This document shows positions 1 through 8,312 of a stretch of DNA of 47,951 nt, one piece after another. The position numbers were made by a program, and so were the translations under genes. This DNA is from Aquidulcibacter paucihalophilus (GTDB taxonomy: Bacteria > Pseudomonadota > Alphaproteobacteria > Caulobacterales > Aquidulcibacteraceae). Numbering within the stretch: position 1 is the stretch's first letter; each line of letters begins with the position of its first letter. The notes under the pieces were generated by a model. The model saw only the letters and a program-made list of their open reading frames with translations. It ran no database searches and was not told the DNA's origin. The stretch covers positions 1 through 47,951 of the forward strand of contig NZ_NCSQ01000160.1 in assembly GCF_002105465.1 (NCBI RefSeq), written 5' to 3'.

Positions 1-234
1 GATCAGCGCATCGCCGAAATCACAGTTATTGCGGGTGTCCAAGTCAATCGGTTCGGTTTGTAGCGTCGATAGCGCACGGTCCGAGCGATCCGCAGTCGAT
101 AGCCGGAACATGCCCAGTCCATTGAGAATGCTTGTGAAAATGGATCGGACATGGGTATGGTCATCCACCAACAAGATACGCTTGTTGGCAAAGTCCTGCG
201 CCCTTGATTCAGTCAATTTTCGGACAGACGACAT
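1..234 (-). CDS. Response regulator receiver-domain protein, N-terminal part (runs off the left edge)
   Basis: Reading from the ATG at 234 leftward gives 78 open codons that reach base 1, so the C-terminus is missing. Residues 19-26 read RILLVDDH, the first strand and acidic pair of a CheY-like receiver, followed by a helix and the second strand (LGMFRLSTAD). This supports a phosphotransfer receiver domain. The segment where the phosphoacceptor strand should lie (IDLDTRNNCDFGDALI) does not look like the usual hydrophobic strand ending in Asp, so the receiver is either divergent or disturbed near the edge. Its output domain and partner kinase cannot be seen. Confidence 0.7.
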   Translation of the reverse strand, partial: MSSVRKLTESRAQDFANKRILLVDDHTHVRSIFTSILNGLGMFRLSTADRSDRALSTLQTEPIDLDTRNNCDFGDALI

Positions 235-385
235 CACACACCCAAATTACATTGGGCGGAAGGCTAAATCCCATTCAATAAAATAAGGTTTAACCAGATG
301 ACGAAAACTTGAAATTCTTGCCATTCAATGGTCAAATATAACAGATACTGGCAAGTAGACTTACCGCAATCTGAATGCCGAAATC
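235..385. other. AT-rich intergenic region
   Basis: This 151-base gap separates two minus-strand genes and is clearly AT-richer than its flanks. On the minus strand it contains TTGACC (within the odd palindrome CCATTGAATGG) and, closer to the receiver gene, a run TTATTTTATTG. It probably holds the promoter of the left-edge gene, but no well-spaced -35/-10 pair stands out. Confidence 0.3.
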
Positions 386-1459
386 TTAGGGCGTCATGCC
401 CGCCTTGAGCGCAAAGTCATAAGCGGCCAAGGCCAAAGGCCTTACGCGATCTGCATTATCTTGGGCATGGGCACTCGCGGCTGTCCCGTCACGAACCCGA
501 CCGACAATGCCCTGAATGATCCCCGCAAGACGGAACATATTATAGGCAAAATACCAGTCGATATTCTCGATGCCCTTGCGGCCAGTTCCCTGACAATAAA
601 GCTCAATATAGCGCTCCATCGAAGGGATACCCAGCGCTTCAAGGTCAAGTCCGGCAAGCCCTGAACGCTGGCCGGATGGCATAACCCAATTCATCAAATG
701 ATATGTGAAGTCGCCCAAGGGATCACCCAAAGTCGACAATTCCCAATCCAACACCGCCAAAACCCGCGGTTCAGTCGGATGCAGGATCATATTATCAAGA
801 CGAAAATCGCCATGCACAATGCTGGTGGTCTCACCATCGGGCACACTGGTCGGCAACCACTCAATCAAACGGTCCATTTCGGGGATTTTGACGGTTTCCG
901 ACAGCTGATATTGCTTGGTCCAGCGGCTGATCTGGCGGGCAAAATAAGACCCTGCTTTGCCAAAGTCTTCTAAGCCCACGGCCTTGTAATCGGTCGCGTG
1001 CAGGGCCGCTAAGGTAGCAATCTTAGCCTCATAAATCGCCGTCCGCTCCTTTGGGCTGCTATCGGGCAAAGAGCCGTCCCACAAAATGCGGCCATCGACT
1101 GAATCCATAATGTAGAAAATCGTGCCAATCACGCTTTCATCCATGCACAAACCAAATGGCTTGGCGACAGGAAAGCCCGTGGGATAAAGCGCTGAAATCA
1201 CCCGAAACTCACGGTCCACCGCATGAGCAGACGGCAAGAGTTTGCCCGGTGGCTTCCGCCGCAACACATAATTCTGCTTAGGCGTGACGATCTGATAGGT
1301 AGGGTTCGATTGACCGCCCTTGAATTGGCGAATTTCCATCGGTCCAGAAAAGCCGTCGACATGGGCTTGCATCCAAGCGTGAAGCGTCGCCTCATCCAAT
1401 TTATAGCGCGGATCAACGGGCTTGGTGCCACTGAAGATTTCTGATTCAGCGTCGCTCAT
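386..1459 (-). CDS. Phosphotransferase family protein (APH/ACAD10-type kinase fold)
   Basis: The 357-residue product has the aminoglycoside-phosphotransferase/choline-kinase fold in the subfamily often linked to acyl-CoA dehydrogenases. Visible landmarks are the N-lobe nucleotide-binding segment with VLRRKPPGKLL (about 65-75), the catalytic-loop Brenner motif HGDFRLDN (216-223) and the metal-binding DWE (238-240), followed by the family-typical LSTLGDPLGDF. The start is fixed by GGGAG eight bases upstream of the ATG. The likely reaction is ATP-dependent phosphorylation of a small hydroxylated substrate. In related ACAD10/11-type proteins the substrate is a hydroxyacyl-CoA; applying that here is inference, because no acyl-CoA dehydrogenase gene is adjacent. 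Antibiotic resistance is not implied. Confidence 0.85.
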   Translation of the reverse strand: MSDAESEIFSGTKPVDPRYKLDEATLHAWMQAHVDGFSGPMEIRQFKGGQSNPTYQIVTPKQNYVLRRKPPGKLLPSAHAVDREFRVISALYPTGFPVAKPFGLCMDESVIGTIFYIMDSVDGRILWDGSLPDSSPKERTAIYEAKIATLAALHATDYKAVGLEDFGKAGSYFARQISRWTKQYQLSETVKIPEMDRLIEWLPTSVPDGETTSIVHGDFRLDNMILHPTEPRVLAVLDWELSTLGDPLGDFTYHLMNWVMPSGQRSGLAGLDLEALGIPSMERYIELYCQGTGRKGIENIDWYFAYNMFRLAGIIQGIVGRVRDGTAASAHAQDNADRVRPLALAAYDFALKAGMTP

Positions 1460-1568
1460 GATGATGGCTCCCTAAGTCATTTTTGTTGTTCTGACGAACT
1501 TTAACCTGCTTGCTACACAGGGGAAGGCTTTTTTCCAGCCCCAAACCCTTCTGCATATGCTTCTGCCC

Positions 1569-2849
1569 CTACCGATCACGATTGAGTTCGCGCCAGCCAA
1601 TATCGCGGCGATGAAACCCCATCGGCCAATCGATCGCGTCTACGACCTGATAAGCGCTATCGACGGCCTGCTGCAGCGTGGGGCCAAGTCCGATGGCATT
1701 GAGAACCCGCCCGCCTGCGGCGCGCAATTTGCCATCCTCATCGCGCCGCGTTCCTGCATGCAGCAAGACCCCGTTCGCAACCGCCTTTGCGCCCATTTCG
1801 CCGCGGATTTCAGAGCCCTTGATCGGGTCATCTGGATAGCCTTGTGCCGCCATCACCACCAAAGCCGCGGTCTGGTCTGCTAGGCGGAAGGACGGGGCTG
1901 ACTCGAGCTTGCCCTGTGCGCAGGCCATCAAAAGGCGCGCCAAATCGCCTTCAAAACGGGCCATCAGAACCTGACACTCTGGATCGCCAAAGCGCGCATT
2001 ATATTCCACAAGCTTTGGCCCCGTTGGTGTCAACATCAGCCCGGCATATAGCACACCGCAAAACGGCATGCCGAGCTTGGTCATGGCTACAAGGGTCGGC
2101 TCAATGAAACGGGCCATAATGTCTTGCACGAAGGCCGGCGTCGCATGACGGGTCGGCGAATAGGCACCCATCCCGCCAGTATTGGGTCCGCGCTCGCCAT
2201 CAAAGGCGCGCTTATGGTCTTGGGCAGAACCCAGATAAATCGCGTTCTTCCCATCACAGAGGGCAAAGAAAGAGACTTCTTCGCCGGTCATGAATTCTTC
2301 AATAACCACACGCGTACCAGCACTGCCAAACCGGCCGTCAAACATCTCGTGGATGGCCTCCTTGGCGCTGAGCCCGTCGGGGGCAATGACAACCCCTTTG
2401 CCGGCGGCCAAACCATCAGCTTTGATCACATAGGGAGCTTCTATGGTGTCGAGATAGGCCATAGCGGTTTCAGCGGACTCGAAAGTCGCAAAGGCAGCCG
2501 TGGGAATACCTTTTGCTTCGCAGAGGGTCTTGGTGAAGGCCTTAGAGCTTTCCAATTGCGCCGCGGCTTTGGATGGACCAAAGCAGGCAATATTCTTTTG
2601 AGCCAGCGCATCGGCGATCCCCGCGGCAAGGGCCGCTTCTGGACCCACCACCACCAGATCGATCCGTTCGTTCACGGCAAGATTTACCAGCGCGGGAACA
2701 TCTTCAGCGCCAATTGGGGTCATGCGGGTGATTTCCGCAATACCGGGATTGCCGGGCGCAACCAGCAAAAAAGTCACCGAAGGGCTGTTACTTAGGGCCA
2801 AAGCGAGAGCATGTTCCCGCCCTCCAGAACCTACCAGCAATACACGCAT
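1569..2849 (-). CDS. purD: Phosphoribosylamine-glycine ligase (GAR synthetase)
   Basis: The 426-residue enzyme joins glycine to 5-phosphoribosylamine with ATP, the second step of de novo purine synthesis in the cytoplasm. The N-terminal glycine-rich motif VGSGGREHALA, GPEAALAAGIADAL, the ATP-grasp segment AYVIKADGLAAGKGV-like (PYVIKADGLAAGKG) and the late EYNARFGDPECQ motif are all present and in order, and length matches the family. A strong ribosome-binding site (AGGGGGAAAAG) precedes the ATG. On the minus strand a TTGACC with 17 bases to TAGCCC lies about 50 bases upstream as a weak promoter candidate. The gene diverges from the proline-rich gene at about 3.0 kb and shows no operon with other pur genes here. 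Confidence 0.97.
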   Translation of the reverse strand: MRVLLVGSGGREHALALALSNSPSVTFLLVAPGNPGIAEITRMTPIGAEDVPALVNLAVNERIDLVVVGPEAALAAGIADALAQKNIACFGPSKAAAQLESSKAFTKTLCEAKGIPTAAFATFESAETAMAYLDTIEAPYVIKADGLAAGKGVVIAPDGLSAKEAIHEMFDGRFGSAGTRVVIEEFMTGEEVSFFALCDGKNAIYLGSAQDHKRAFDGERGPNTGGMGAYSPTRHATPAFVQDIMARFIEPTLVAMTKLGMPFCGVLYAGLMLTPTGPKLVEYNARFGDPECQVLMARFEGDLARLLMACAQGKLESAPSFRLADQTAALVVMAAQGYPDDPIKGSEIRGEMGAKAVANGVLLHAGTRRDEDGKLRAAGGRVLNAIGLGPTLQQAVDSAYQVVDAIDWPMGFHRRDIGWRELNRDR

Positions 2850-3030
2850 CTTTTCCCCCTGCCCGTCGCTTGTCTGGGCTAGGCAGTAAGACCGATTTGG
2901 TCAAGATCGTAGCCCGCTTCTGGCACCCAGCTTTGCAGCATTCGCGCATGATCCAACCCGCCTTTGCCTTTAATCGGTCCTGTTTTGTCCGTAAGGGACA
3001 AGTTAGCGGCCACGAGCTGTGATTTCGCTC

Positions 3031-4533
3031 ATGATACGTGAACGATTTGACGCTAAATGGCCTGTGACAGACCAATCGCCTTTGCCAAAAATCTCAGGCA
3101 ATTGTGGGAAGCCAAATCGAGGGAACAGCTTGCGTACCAACGATCTCGGACCAATTGTGATTTCAGATTTGGGGCCCTCGCGTCCCCATTTCTGGACAAT
3201 CGCGACAGTTGGGACAGTTCACTTGGTGCTTTCGGCCCTGCTTCTGACCGCAACAGGGCCAATCCTTGAACCCAATTTGCTGGAAAATGTTGAGATCGTC
3301 ACACTGCCGCAAACGAGCTCAGTTGCACCAGAAACGCCAACGCCCCTAGAGGCCAACCCTGCCCCAGTGGTGCCACTGCCTGACCAGCCTCAACAACGGA
3401 TCGAGACGCCGGTAGAGGCTCCCCCTACCCCGCCAGCCGTCGAACAGGCAGCCGCACCACCGGTTCCGACCCCGCCCGCACCCCCGCCGCCAGCCCAAGC
3501 TAAGCAAGTCGCGCCCGAAGTGCCCAAGGCACCGGCAGTTCTGTCACAAGCCAATAATCCGAAGCCAGATATCGCGCCCGTGCCCGCAGAAGAGGCCGCG
3601 CCAATTCCGTTTAAGCCAATCCCTGCGCCACTTCCAAAGCCGGTGACCTTAAGGCCAGCGGCACCAGTATTGACCCAGCCGTCGGCAGAGGCGTTGCAGC
3701 TGAAAGGACAAAGGTTGAAGGCGACCACTGTGCCCGCTGTGCAAGCGCCCGAAAATCTGCGGGTACCGGATGCCGTGGAAGAGGAGGAGCCGCCGCCCTT
3801 CCAGCCTGCCCCAATTCCAAGCCTCGCGCCGGCCACTGCGCCCAATTTACGTCCCTTACCGAACCGCCCGATTACAGCCTCGCCAACCCAAGCTGCCCCC
3901 TTGGCTTTACCAAAATCGGCTGTGGCGCTGCCAAAGGTTCAAGTGCCGCAGATTAATATGTCTGACCTGCGGGTGCCGGAAGAACAAGCGGTTGCAGCTT
4001 CTGCGGGTGGCAATGCGGCAGCAGCCGGTAGCGCGGCCGGTGGTGGTGGTGCGACACAGGCCAGCGCGCAGGCAGGGGCAGGAAGTTCGGGCGGGGTGAC
4101 GTCGCTGGGCGGCTCGTTTGCTGGTGGGAGTGGTATGCCTGCCAGTGGCGGCGGTGGCCAGGCTGGATCCCAAGCCGCAAGCGGGCCGGGCGGGCCAAGC
4201 GGTGTCTTGCCACGCAGGCCCGGCGGAGCCGGGGTAAAAACCGAATTCCCGACCGGCGTCGGCGGCAGTTTGCTTGCCAAAATGGCCCGTACTGGCGAAT
4301 GCGCGCAAATCAATCGCCAGCGCGACGGCAAGTGCCCAGATTGGGACCCGATTGAAGGTCGCTCGCCACGAGAGGCAAAACCCATGCCTGTGCCTGTGCC
4401 GAAAGATGCAGCACCTGGCCGCTATCCACTGGGGACTAATCCGCTGCCGCTGTGTAAGCCCGGTACGCCTCAAGCCCAGTATGGCTTGTCATGCTTACCG
4501 CGTGATGATGGCCCCGGCATTCCAAAACAATAA
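3031..4533 (+). CDS. Proline/alanine-rich single-span envelope protein with a four-cysteine C-terminal module
   Basis: Not recognised as a named family. From the ATG at 3031 the product is 500 residues; a GTG at 3019 or later GTG/TTG codons near 3130-3160 are possible starts, since no clear ribosome-binding site decides. One hydrophobic segment (FWTIATVGTVHLVLSALLLT) follows a short polar N-terminus. A long Pro/Ala-rich stretch comes next, like the periplasm-spanning linker of TonB-type proteins, then a Gly/Ala-rich stretch. The last 80 residues are compact and carry four cysteines (ECAQ, KCPDW, PLCKPG, LSCLPR) ending in GPGIPKQ. No TonB C-terminal domain is seen. The segment 34181-35011 encodes a protein of the same plan. 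A periplasmic, envelope-anchored role is inference. Confidence 0.7.
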   Translation: MIRERFDAKWPVTDQSPLPKISGNCGKPNRGNSLRTNDLGPIVISDLGPSRPHFWTIATVGTVHLVLSALLLTATGPILEPNLLENVEIVTLPQTSSVAPETPTPLEANPAPVVPLPDQPQQRIETPVEAPPTPPAVEQAAAPPVPTPPAPPPPAQAKQVAPEVPKAPAVLSQANNPKPDIAPVPAEEAAPIPFKPIPAPLPKPVTLRPAAPVLTQPSAEALQLKGQRLKATTVPAVQAPENLRVPDAVEEEEPPPFQPAPIPSLAPATAPNLRPLPNRPITASPTQAAPLALPKSAVALPKVQVPQINMSDLRVPEEQAVAASAGGNAAAAGSAAGGGGATQASAQAGAGSSGGVTSLGGSFAGGSGMPASGGGGQAGSQAASGPGGPSGVLPRRPGGAGVKTEFPTGVGGSLLAKMARTGECAQINRQRDGKCPDWDPIEGRSPREAKPMPVPVPKDAAPGRYPLGTNPLPLCKPGTPQAQYGLSCLPRDDGPGIPKQ

Positions 4534-4576
4534 TCCAAAGCTTGTTTTTTGCTCCGCACCAGAAGCATAAAGGGGG

Positions 4577-4963
4577 ATGATGCAAGCTTTATTGGTTTTT
4601 CTCGGTGGGGGTCTGGGCGCTGTTGGCCGCTGGCTAGTTGGACTGGCCGCCGCGCGCTGGCTGGGCACTGCGTGGCCTTGGGGCACTTTGGGCGTCAATA
4701 TTCTTGGCAGTTTTGCCATGGGCCTTGTGATGGCCCATCTCATACGGGGTGGCACCATAAGTGCGGGGGCAGAGAATTGGCGGCTATTTCTGGCCACCGG
4801 CATTTTGGGCGGCTTTACGACATTTTCGGCCTTCTCTCTTGAAAGCGCCCGCATGATCGAAAGCGGCCAGTGGGGCCAAGCGGGCCTTTATGGCTTAACC
4901 TCTGTTGTGATCTCGATTGCCGCCCTGTTTGCAGGCATGGCACTTGGGCGGCTTAACGGGTAA
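4577..4963 (+). CDS. crcB: Fluoride ion channel Fluc/CrcB
   Basis: The 128-residue hydrophobic protein has four membrane segments and the family signatures GTLGVNILGSFAMG (37-50, with the conserved Asn) and GGFTTFSAFSLE (78-89), which line the fluoride pore. Dual-topology dimers of this family expel fluoride from the cytoplasm. AGGGGG just upstream supports the ATG at 4577; a second ATG follows directly. It begins 43 bases after the proline-rich gene and is followed nine bases later by the pseudouridine synthase gene, so the three are probably cotranscribed. The short upstream gap leaves no room for a fluoride riboswitch. Confidence 0.95.
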   Translation: MMQALLVFLGGGLGAVGRWLVGLAAARWLGTAWPWGTLGVNILGSFAMGLVMAHLIRGGTISAGAENWRLFLATGILGGFTTFSAFSLESARMIESGQWGQAGLYGLTSVVISIAALFAGMALGRLNG

Positions 4964-4972
4964 GAGAGCGCC

Positions 4973-5983
4973 ATGTCGTCTCCCATCACCCTCCCCGTTC
5001 GCGAAACCGACGGCGAAGTTCGCCTCGATCGGTTCCTGCGCCGCAAGTTTACCACCCTCACCCAAGGGCGGATTGAACAAATGATCCGCAAGGGTCAGAT
5101 CCGCATTGATGGCGTGCGCGCCAAAAAGGCAGGCGATCGCCTAAGCCCGGGTATGGATGTCACCGCGCCCCAGGAAATCGTCATTCCAGAGAAAAAGGAT
5201 GATGGCGTTATCCGCGTTCGCCTTAGCCCTGAGGATGAACGATGGCTGCGCGACATGGTTATTCATGAGGATGAAGACGTCATTGTCTTGAACAAGCCAC
5301 CGGGCATTGCCGTCCAAGGCGGGACCGGCATGACCAAACATCTCGACAAAATGATGGAAATCTTCGCTGTGGATGAGCATGGCAAGCCAAAGCTCTGCCA
5401 TCGTTTGGATAAGGATACGTCGGGCGTTTTGATTTTCGGCCGCAATCCCGCTGCCACGGCCCAATTATCAAAGGCCTTCGCAGGGCGTAAAACCACCAAA
5501 GTCTATTGGGCCATCTGCCTTGGCACACCCCACCCGTTGTCAGGGGAAGTACGCGGCTGGATGATTAAAGCTGGCAGCGCCAAGAACCCGGATAATGAGT
5601 TGATGCGCCGCGCGGCCCATGGTGAGCCAAATGCGGTGTTCGCCATCACCGATTATCACGTTATCTCAAATGCTGGCACGAAAGCCTCTTGGGTTGCCTT
5701 AAAGCCCGTGACCGGCCGTACCCACCAATTACGCTTTCACATGGCCGAAATGGGCTATGCCATTGCGGGTGACCCAAAATATGTGTGTGACCGTGAACCC
5801 ATTGGTGGCTTAAGCGAGCAATTGCATCTTCATGCCCGCGCCATCCGCATCCCACATCCAAAAGGCGGGATTTTGAGCGTGACGGCAGACTTACCCCCCC
5901 ATATGCTAAAGGCCTTTGATGCCCTTGGCTTCCAACAATTTGAAGGTCGCGATCCGTTTGAACACTTCCGGGTAGACGCGTGA
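4973..5983 (+). CDS. rluC: RluC/RluD-family 23S rRNA pseudouridine synthase
   Basis: The 336-residue protein isomerises specific uridines of 23S rRNA. An S4-type RNA-binding domain spans about residues 18-65 (VRLDRFLRRKF ... GQIRIDGVRAKK), followed by the catalytic domain with HRLDKDTSGVL (143-153), whose Asp146 is the family nucleophile, and the later GRTHQLRFHMA motif. This layout fits RluC (positions 955, 2504 and 2580 in E. coli) better than RluD, but the exact target cannot be read from the sequence. The stop codon overlaps the GTG start of the next gene (GTGA), indicating translational coupling. Confidence 0.9.
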   Translation: MSSPITLPVRETDGEVRLDRFLRRKFTTLTQGRIEQMIRKGQIRIDGVRAKKAGDRLSPGMDVTAPQEIVIPEKKDDGVIRVRLSPEDERWLRDMVIHEDEDVIVLNKPPGIAVQGGTGMTKHLDKMMEIFAVDEHGKPKLCHRLDKDTSGVLIFGRNPAATAQLSKAFAGRKTTKVYWAICLGTPHPLSGEVRGWMIKAGSAKNPDNELMRRAAHGEPNAVFAITDYHVISNAGTKASWVALKPVTGRTHQLRFHMAEMGYAIAGDPKYVCDREPIGGLSEQLHLHARAIRIPHPKGGILSVTADLPPHMLKAFDALGFQQFEGRDPFEHFRVDA

Positions 5984-6651
5984 CCTTTCGCTTCGCGGTC
6001 TTTGATATTGATGGCACTCTGGTCGACAGCCGTGCCATCATAACCGCTTGTATGGACAGGGCCTTTATCGGCGCTGGCCTCGCCCCACCGGGGTTTGAAC
6101 GGACCCGGCGGGTGATTGGGTTGTCTTTGGCTGTCGGTCTGGAACAACTGGCACCTCAGGCCGATGATGGGCTGCGCACTCTGATCCTCGAAAGCTATCG
6201 CACCGCCTTTTTTCAGATGCGGCAGGACCCGGCTTTCCATTCTCCCGCCTATGAGGGGGCCGATGCGCTATTACGCAGCTTGCTGGCGGATAACTGGGTC
6301 TTAGGCATTGCTACAGGCAAATCGCGGCGCGGGTTGGATGCGATGCTGGAACAGCACGCATGGGCCGATCTGTTCCAAGCCCATTTCTGTGCCGATGACG
6401 GTCCGGGCAAACCGCACCCCCATATGGTACTGGAAAACATGCGCGTTGTTGGAGCCAAGCCTGGACAGACCTTGGTGATTGGCGACAGCGAGCATGACAT
6501 GGCCATGGCCGTCGCAGCAGGTACCCCTGCGATTGGCGTCTCATGGGGCTTTGGCACAACGGAGGAAATGCGCGCTGCCGGAGCCCTATGTGTAGCCCAT
6601 ACGATGGAGGAGTTGGAAGAGGCCCTAAAAGGGCATCAACTCTTGGCCTAG
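5980..6651 (+). CDS. HAD-superfamily hydrolase, phosphoglycolate-phosphatase-like
   Basis: The 223-residue cytoplasmic phosphatase starts with GTG overlapping the preceding stop. HAD motif I is FDIDGTLVDS (8-17; nucleophile Asp9, acid/base Asp11), the motif III lysine lies in the ATGKSRRGL region, and motif IV is IGDSEHDMAMA (about 167-177). The helical cap between motifs I and II is of the Gph/PGMB type. HAD phosphatases in this place beside rluC are common in Alphaproteobacteria; the substrate (phosphoglycolate or another small phosphoester) cannot be told. The stop shares the tetranucleotide CTAG (6648-6651) with the stop of the convergent channel gene. Confidence 0.88.
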   Translation: MTFRFAVFDIDGTLVDSRAIITACMDRAFIGAGLAPPGFERTRRVIGLSLAVGLEQLAPQADDGLRTLILESYRTAFFQMRQDPAFHSPAYEGADALLRSLLADNWVLGIATGKSRRGLDAMLEQHAWADLFQAHFCADDGPGKPHPHMVLENMRVVGAKPGQTLVIGDSEHDMAMAVAAGTPAIGVSWGFGTTEEMRAAGALCVAHTMEELEEALKGHQLLA

Positions 6652-7442
6652 GAGCGCTTGATTATCTCACGCAGGGCTTCAACTTCGCCTCGTAACGCCC
6701 TCATTTCATTCAGTAATGCCTCTTCACGAGCTTGCGCGGTCAGCGCCGCAGAGGCCACCACATCTTGGGCTTCATCCTGCATGGCCCCGACGACGACCCC
6801 GATAAACAGGTTCAATACGACAAAGGCGCTAAACAGAATGAAGGGCAAAAAGAACAACATCGCATAGGGATGATTCTCCAAGACGGGCTTCACGATCTCG
6901 CCCGACCAGCCGTCTAGCGTCATCAGCTGGAACAAAGTGTAAAGGCTGCGGCCTAGATCGCCAAAAGCTTCAGGCTCGGTTGCCGAAAACAACTTTGTAG
7001 CCATCACACCACTGACATAAAAAACCAGCACCAAAAGCACGATGATCGAGCCCATGCCGGGCAAGGCCGATAGCATCGCCCCAACCACACGCTTTAAGCT
7101 TGGGATAATGGTGATGAGACGCAAAACCCGCAGGACACGCAGCGCGCGCAGTACGCTCAAAGGTCCAGACGCAGGCACAAGGGCAATCGCGATGATGATG
7201 AAATCAAAGAGGTTCCATCCTGATTTGAAAAACCCGCCGCGATAAACCATGAGCTTCAGACCAAGCTCTGCCACAAAAACGCTCAACAAAGCCTGATCCA
7301 GCCCGATCAGAACCGGGCCCCAACTCGCCATGATTGCGGGGGATGTCTCCAGACCCAAAATGACCGCATTGATCAGAATAAGGGCTGTGATCACCCATTC
7401 AAACAAACGGGACTCAAGAATGGACTGAAGCTTAGCAATCAT
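6648..7442 (-). CDS. Single-domain voltage-gated cation channel (NaChBac/NavAb class)
   Basis: The ATG at 7442 (AAGGA eight bases upstream) gives 264 residues; a TTG at 7493 would add 17. Six membrane segments are visible: S1 near 13-32, S2 48-66, S3 76-92, S4 98-120 with arginines at 99, 102, 105 and 108, S5 130-150 and S6 192-218. The pore loop FQLMTLDGWSGEIVKP places TLDGWSG at 175-181, exactly where NavAb has TLESWSM. Four subunits should form an inner-membrane channel. The charged C-terminal tail (about 223-264) can form the coiled coil that bundles tetramers in this family. The Asp at 177 bears on selectivity (see findings). The gene is convergent with the HAD gene. Confidence 0.9.
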   Translation of the reverse strand: MIAKLQSILESRLFEWVITALILINAVILGLETSPAIMASWGPVLIGLDQALLSVFVAELGLKLMVYRGGFFKSGWNLFDFIIIAIALVPASGPLSVLRALRVLRVLRLITIIPSLKRVVGAMLSALPGMGSIIVLLVLVFYVSGVMATKLFSATEPEAFGDLGRSLYTLFQLMTLDGWSGEIVKPVLENHPYAMLFFLPFILFSAFVVLNLFIGVVVGAMQDEAQDVVASAALTAQAREEALLNEMRALRGEVEALREIIKRS

Positions 7443-7594
7443 GGGGAGGTTCCTTGAGCGCTCGCATTGGCGTGAAGGAGCCGCTGCGGTCAAGGCGTGG
7501 GGCGTTCAGGAATTTGTGATCTAGCTGACGGGTCAGGTCGAACTCTGCCGCTGCTTGCTAGTCAGTCTGCGTCAAACACAGTATGGGACCGGCC

Positions 7595-8302
7595 ATGAAG
7601 ACCCCAAACCTCTCCCGCCGCTTTTATAAGTCCGTTGACATTGCCCCAGTGGAGACTGGCTTTGCTGTCCGTCTCGACCAAGCTACGCCCAAAACGCCGG
7701 CAAAAAAGCCATTGGTCTTGCCGACGGAGGCTGCGGCCCGCTTGGTAGCTGCCGAATGGGATGCGCAGAGCGAAACGATTGACCCCTTTGCCATGCCCGT
7801 AACACGGCTGGTCAATGTCGCTTTGGACCGGGCCGCCGAAACCCGACACGCCATGGTAGGTGAAGTCGTCAAATATGCGGGTACAGACCTCGTTTGTTAT
7901 CGCGCCACAACCCCTGCCAGCCTTGTTGCCGCCCAAGAGGCAGCTTGGGACCCACTCCTTCACTGGGCAGAGGCGCACTTGGGCGTTCAACTTGTCACCA
8001 CCACACAAGCCCTTGCCATAGAACAACCCAGAGAGGCGCTTGCCCGCGTTGAAGAAGCGGCGCAAGCCTTAGATGACCTGCGCCTCACCGCGCTGGCCTT
8101 TGCCAACGGGCTCGCAGGTTCTGCCATTGTCGCCCTTGCCCTCATCCACCGTCATATTGACGGGGAAACCGCCTTCCGCGCGATCCGGGTGGAGGAGGAT
8201 TGGCAGGCTGAACGCTGGGGCCGCGACCCGGATGAAGAAAAAATCGCCAATGCGCGCCGCGTCGATTTGATTGCCGCTGAAAGGCTCGTCTCAGCGTTAT
8301 AG
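7595..8302 (+). CDS. ATP12 family F1-ATPase assembly chaperone
   Basis: The 235-residue protein (ATG at 7595 with GGGA six bases upstream; an ATG at 7583 would add four residues) matches the ATP12 family, known in mitochondria and Alphaproteobacteria to hold the F1 alpha subunit before assembly. Recognisable parts are RRFYKSVDI near the N-terminus, the PLVLPTEAAARLVAAEWDAQ segment, DPFAMPVTRLVNVALD, and the acidic C-terminal helix ending DEEKIANARRVDLIAAERLV. No F1 genes are nearby. It is convergent with recG, with only ten bases between stops. Confidence 0.93.
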   Translation: MKTPNLSRRFYKSVDIAPVETGFAVRLDQATPKTPAKKPLVLPTEAAARLVAAEWDAQSETIDPFAMPVTRLVNVALDRAAETRHAMVGEVVKYAGTDLVCYRATTPASLVAAQEAAWDPLLHWAEAHLGVQLVTTTQALAIEQPREALARVEEAAQALDDLRLTALAFANGLAGSAIVALALIHRHIDGETAFRAIRVEEDWQAERWGRDPDEEKIANARRVDLIAAERLVSAL

Positions 8303-8312
8303 CCCTAACGCC

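Noticed and set aside
1510..1540. GGGGAAGGCTTTTTTCCAGCCCC as a terminator for purD
   Set aside because: The arms pair poorly in the middle, the T's are in the loop rather than after the stem, and no T-run follows on the minus strand.
2124..2795. Long forward reading frame of 223 codons
   Set aside because: It lies wholly antisense to purD, whose family motifs are continuous; the forward translation resembles no known protein.
4534..4576. Possible fluoride riboswitch ahead of crcB
   Set aside because: Only 43 bases separate crcB from the previous gene, too short for the known crcB motif, and its conserved core is not seen.
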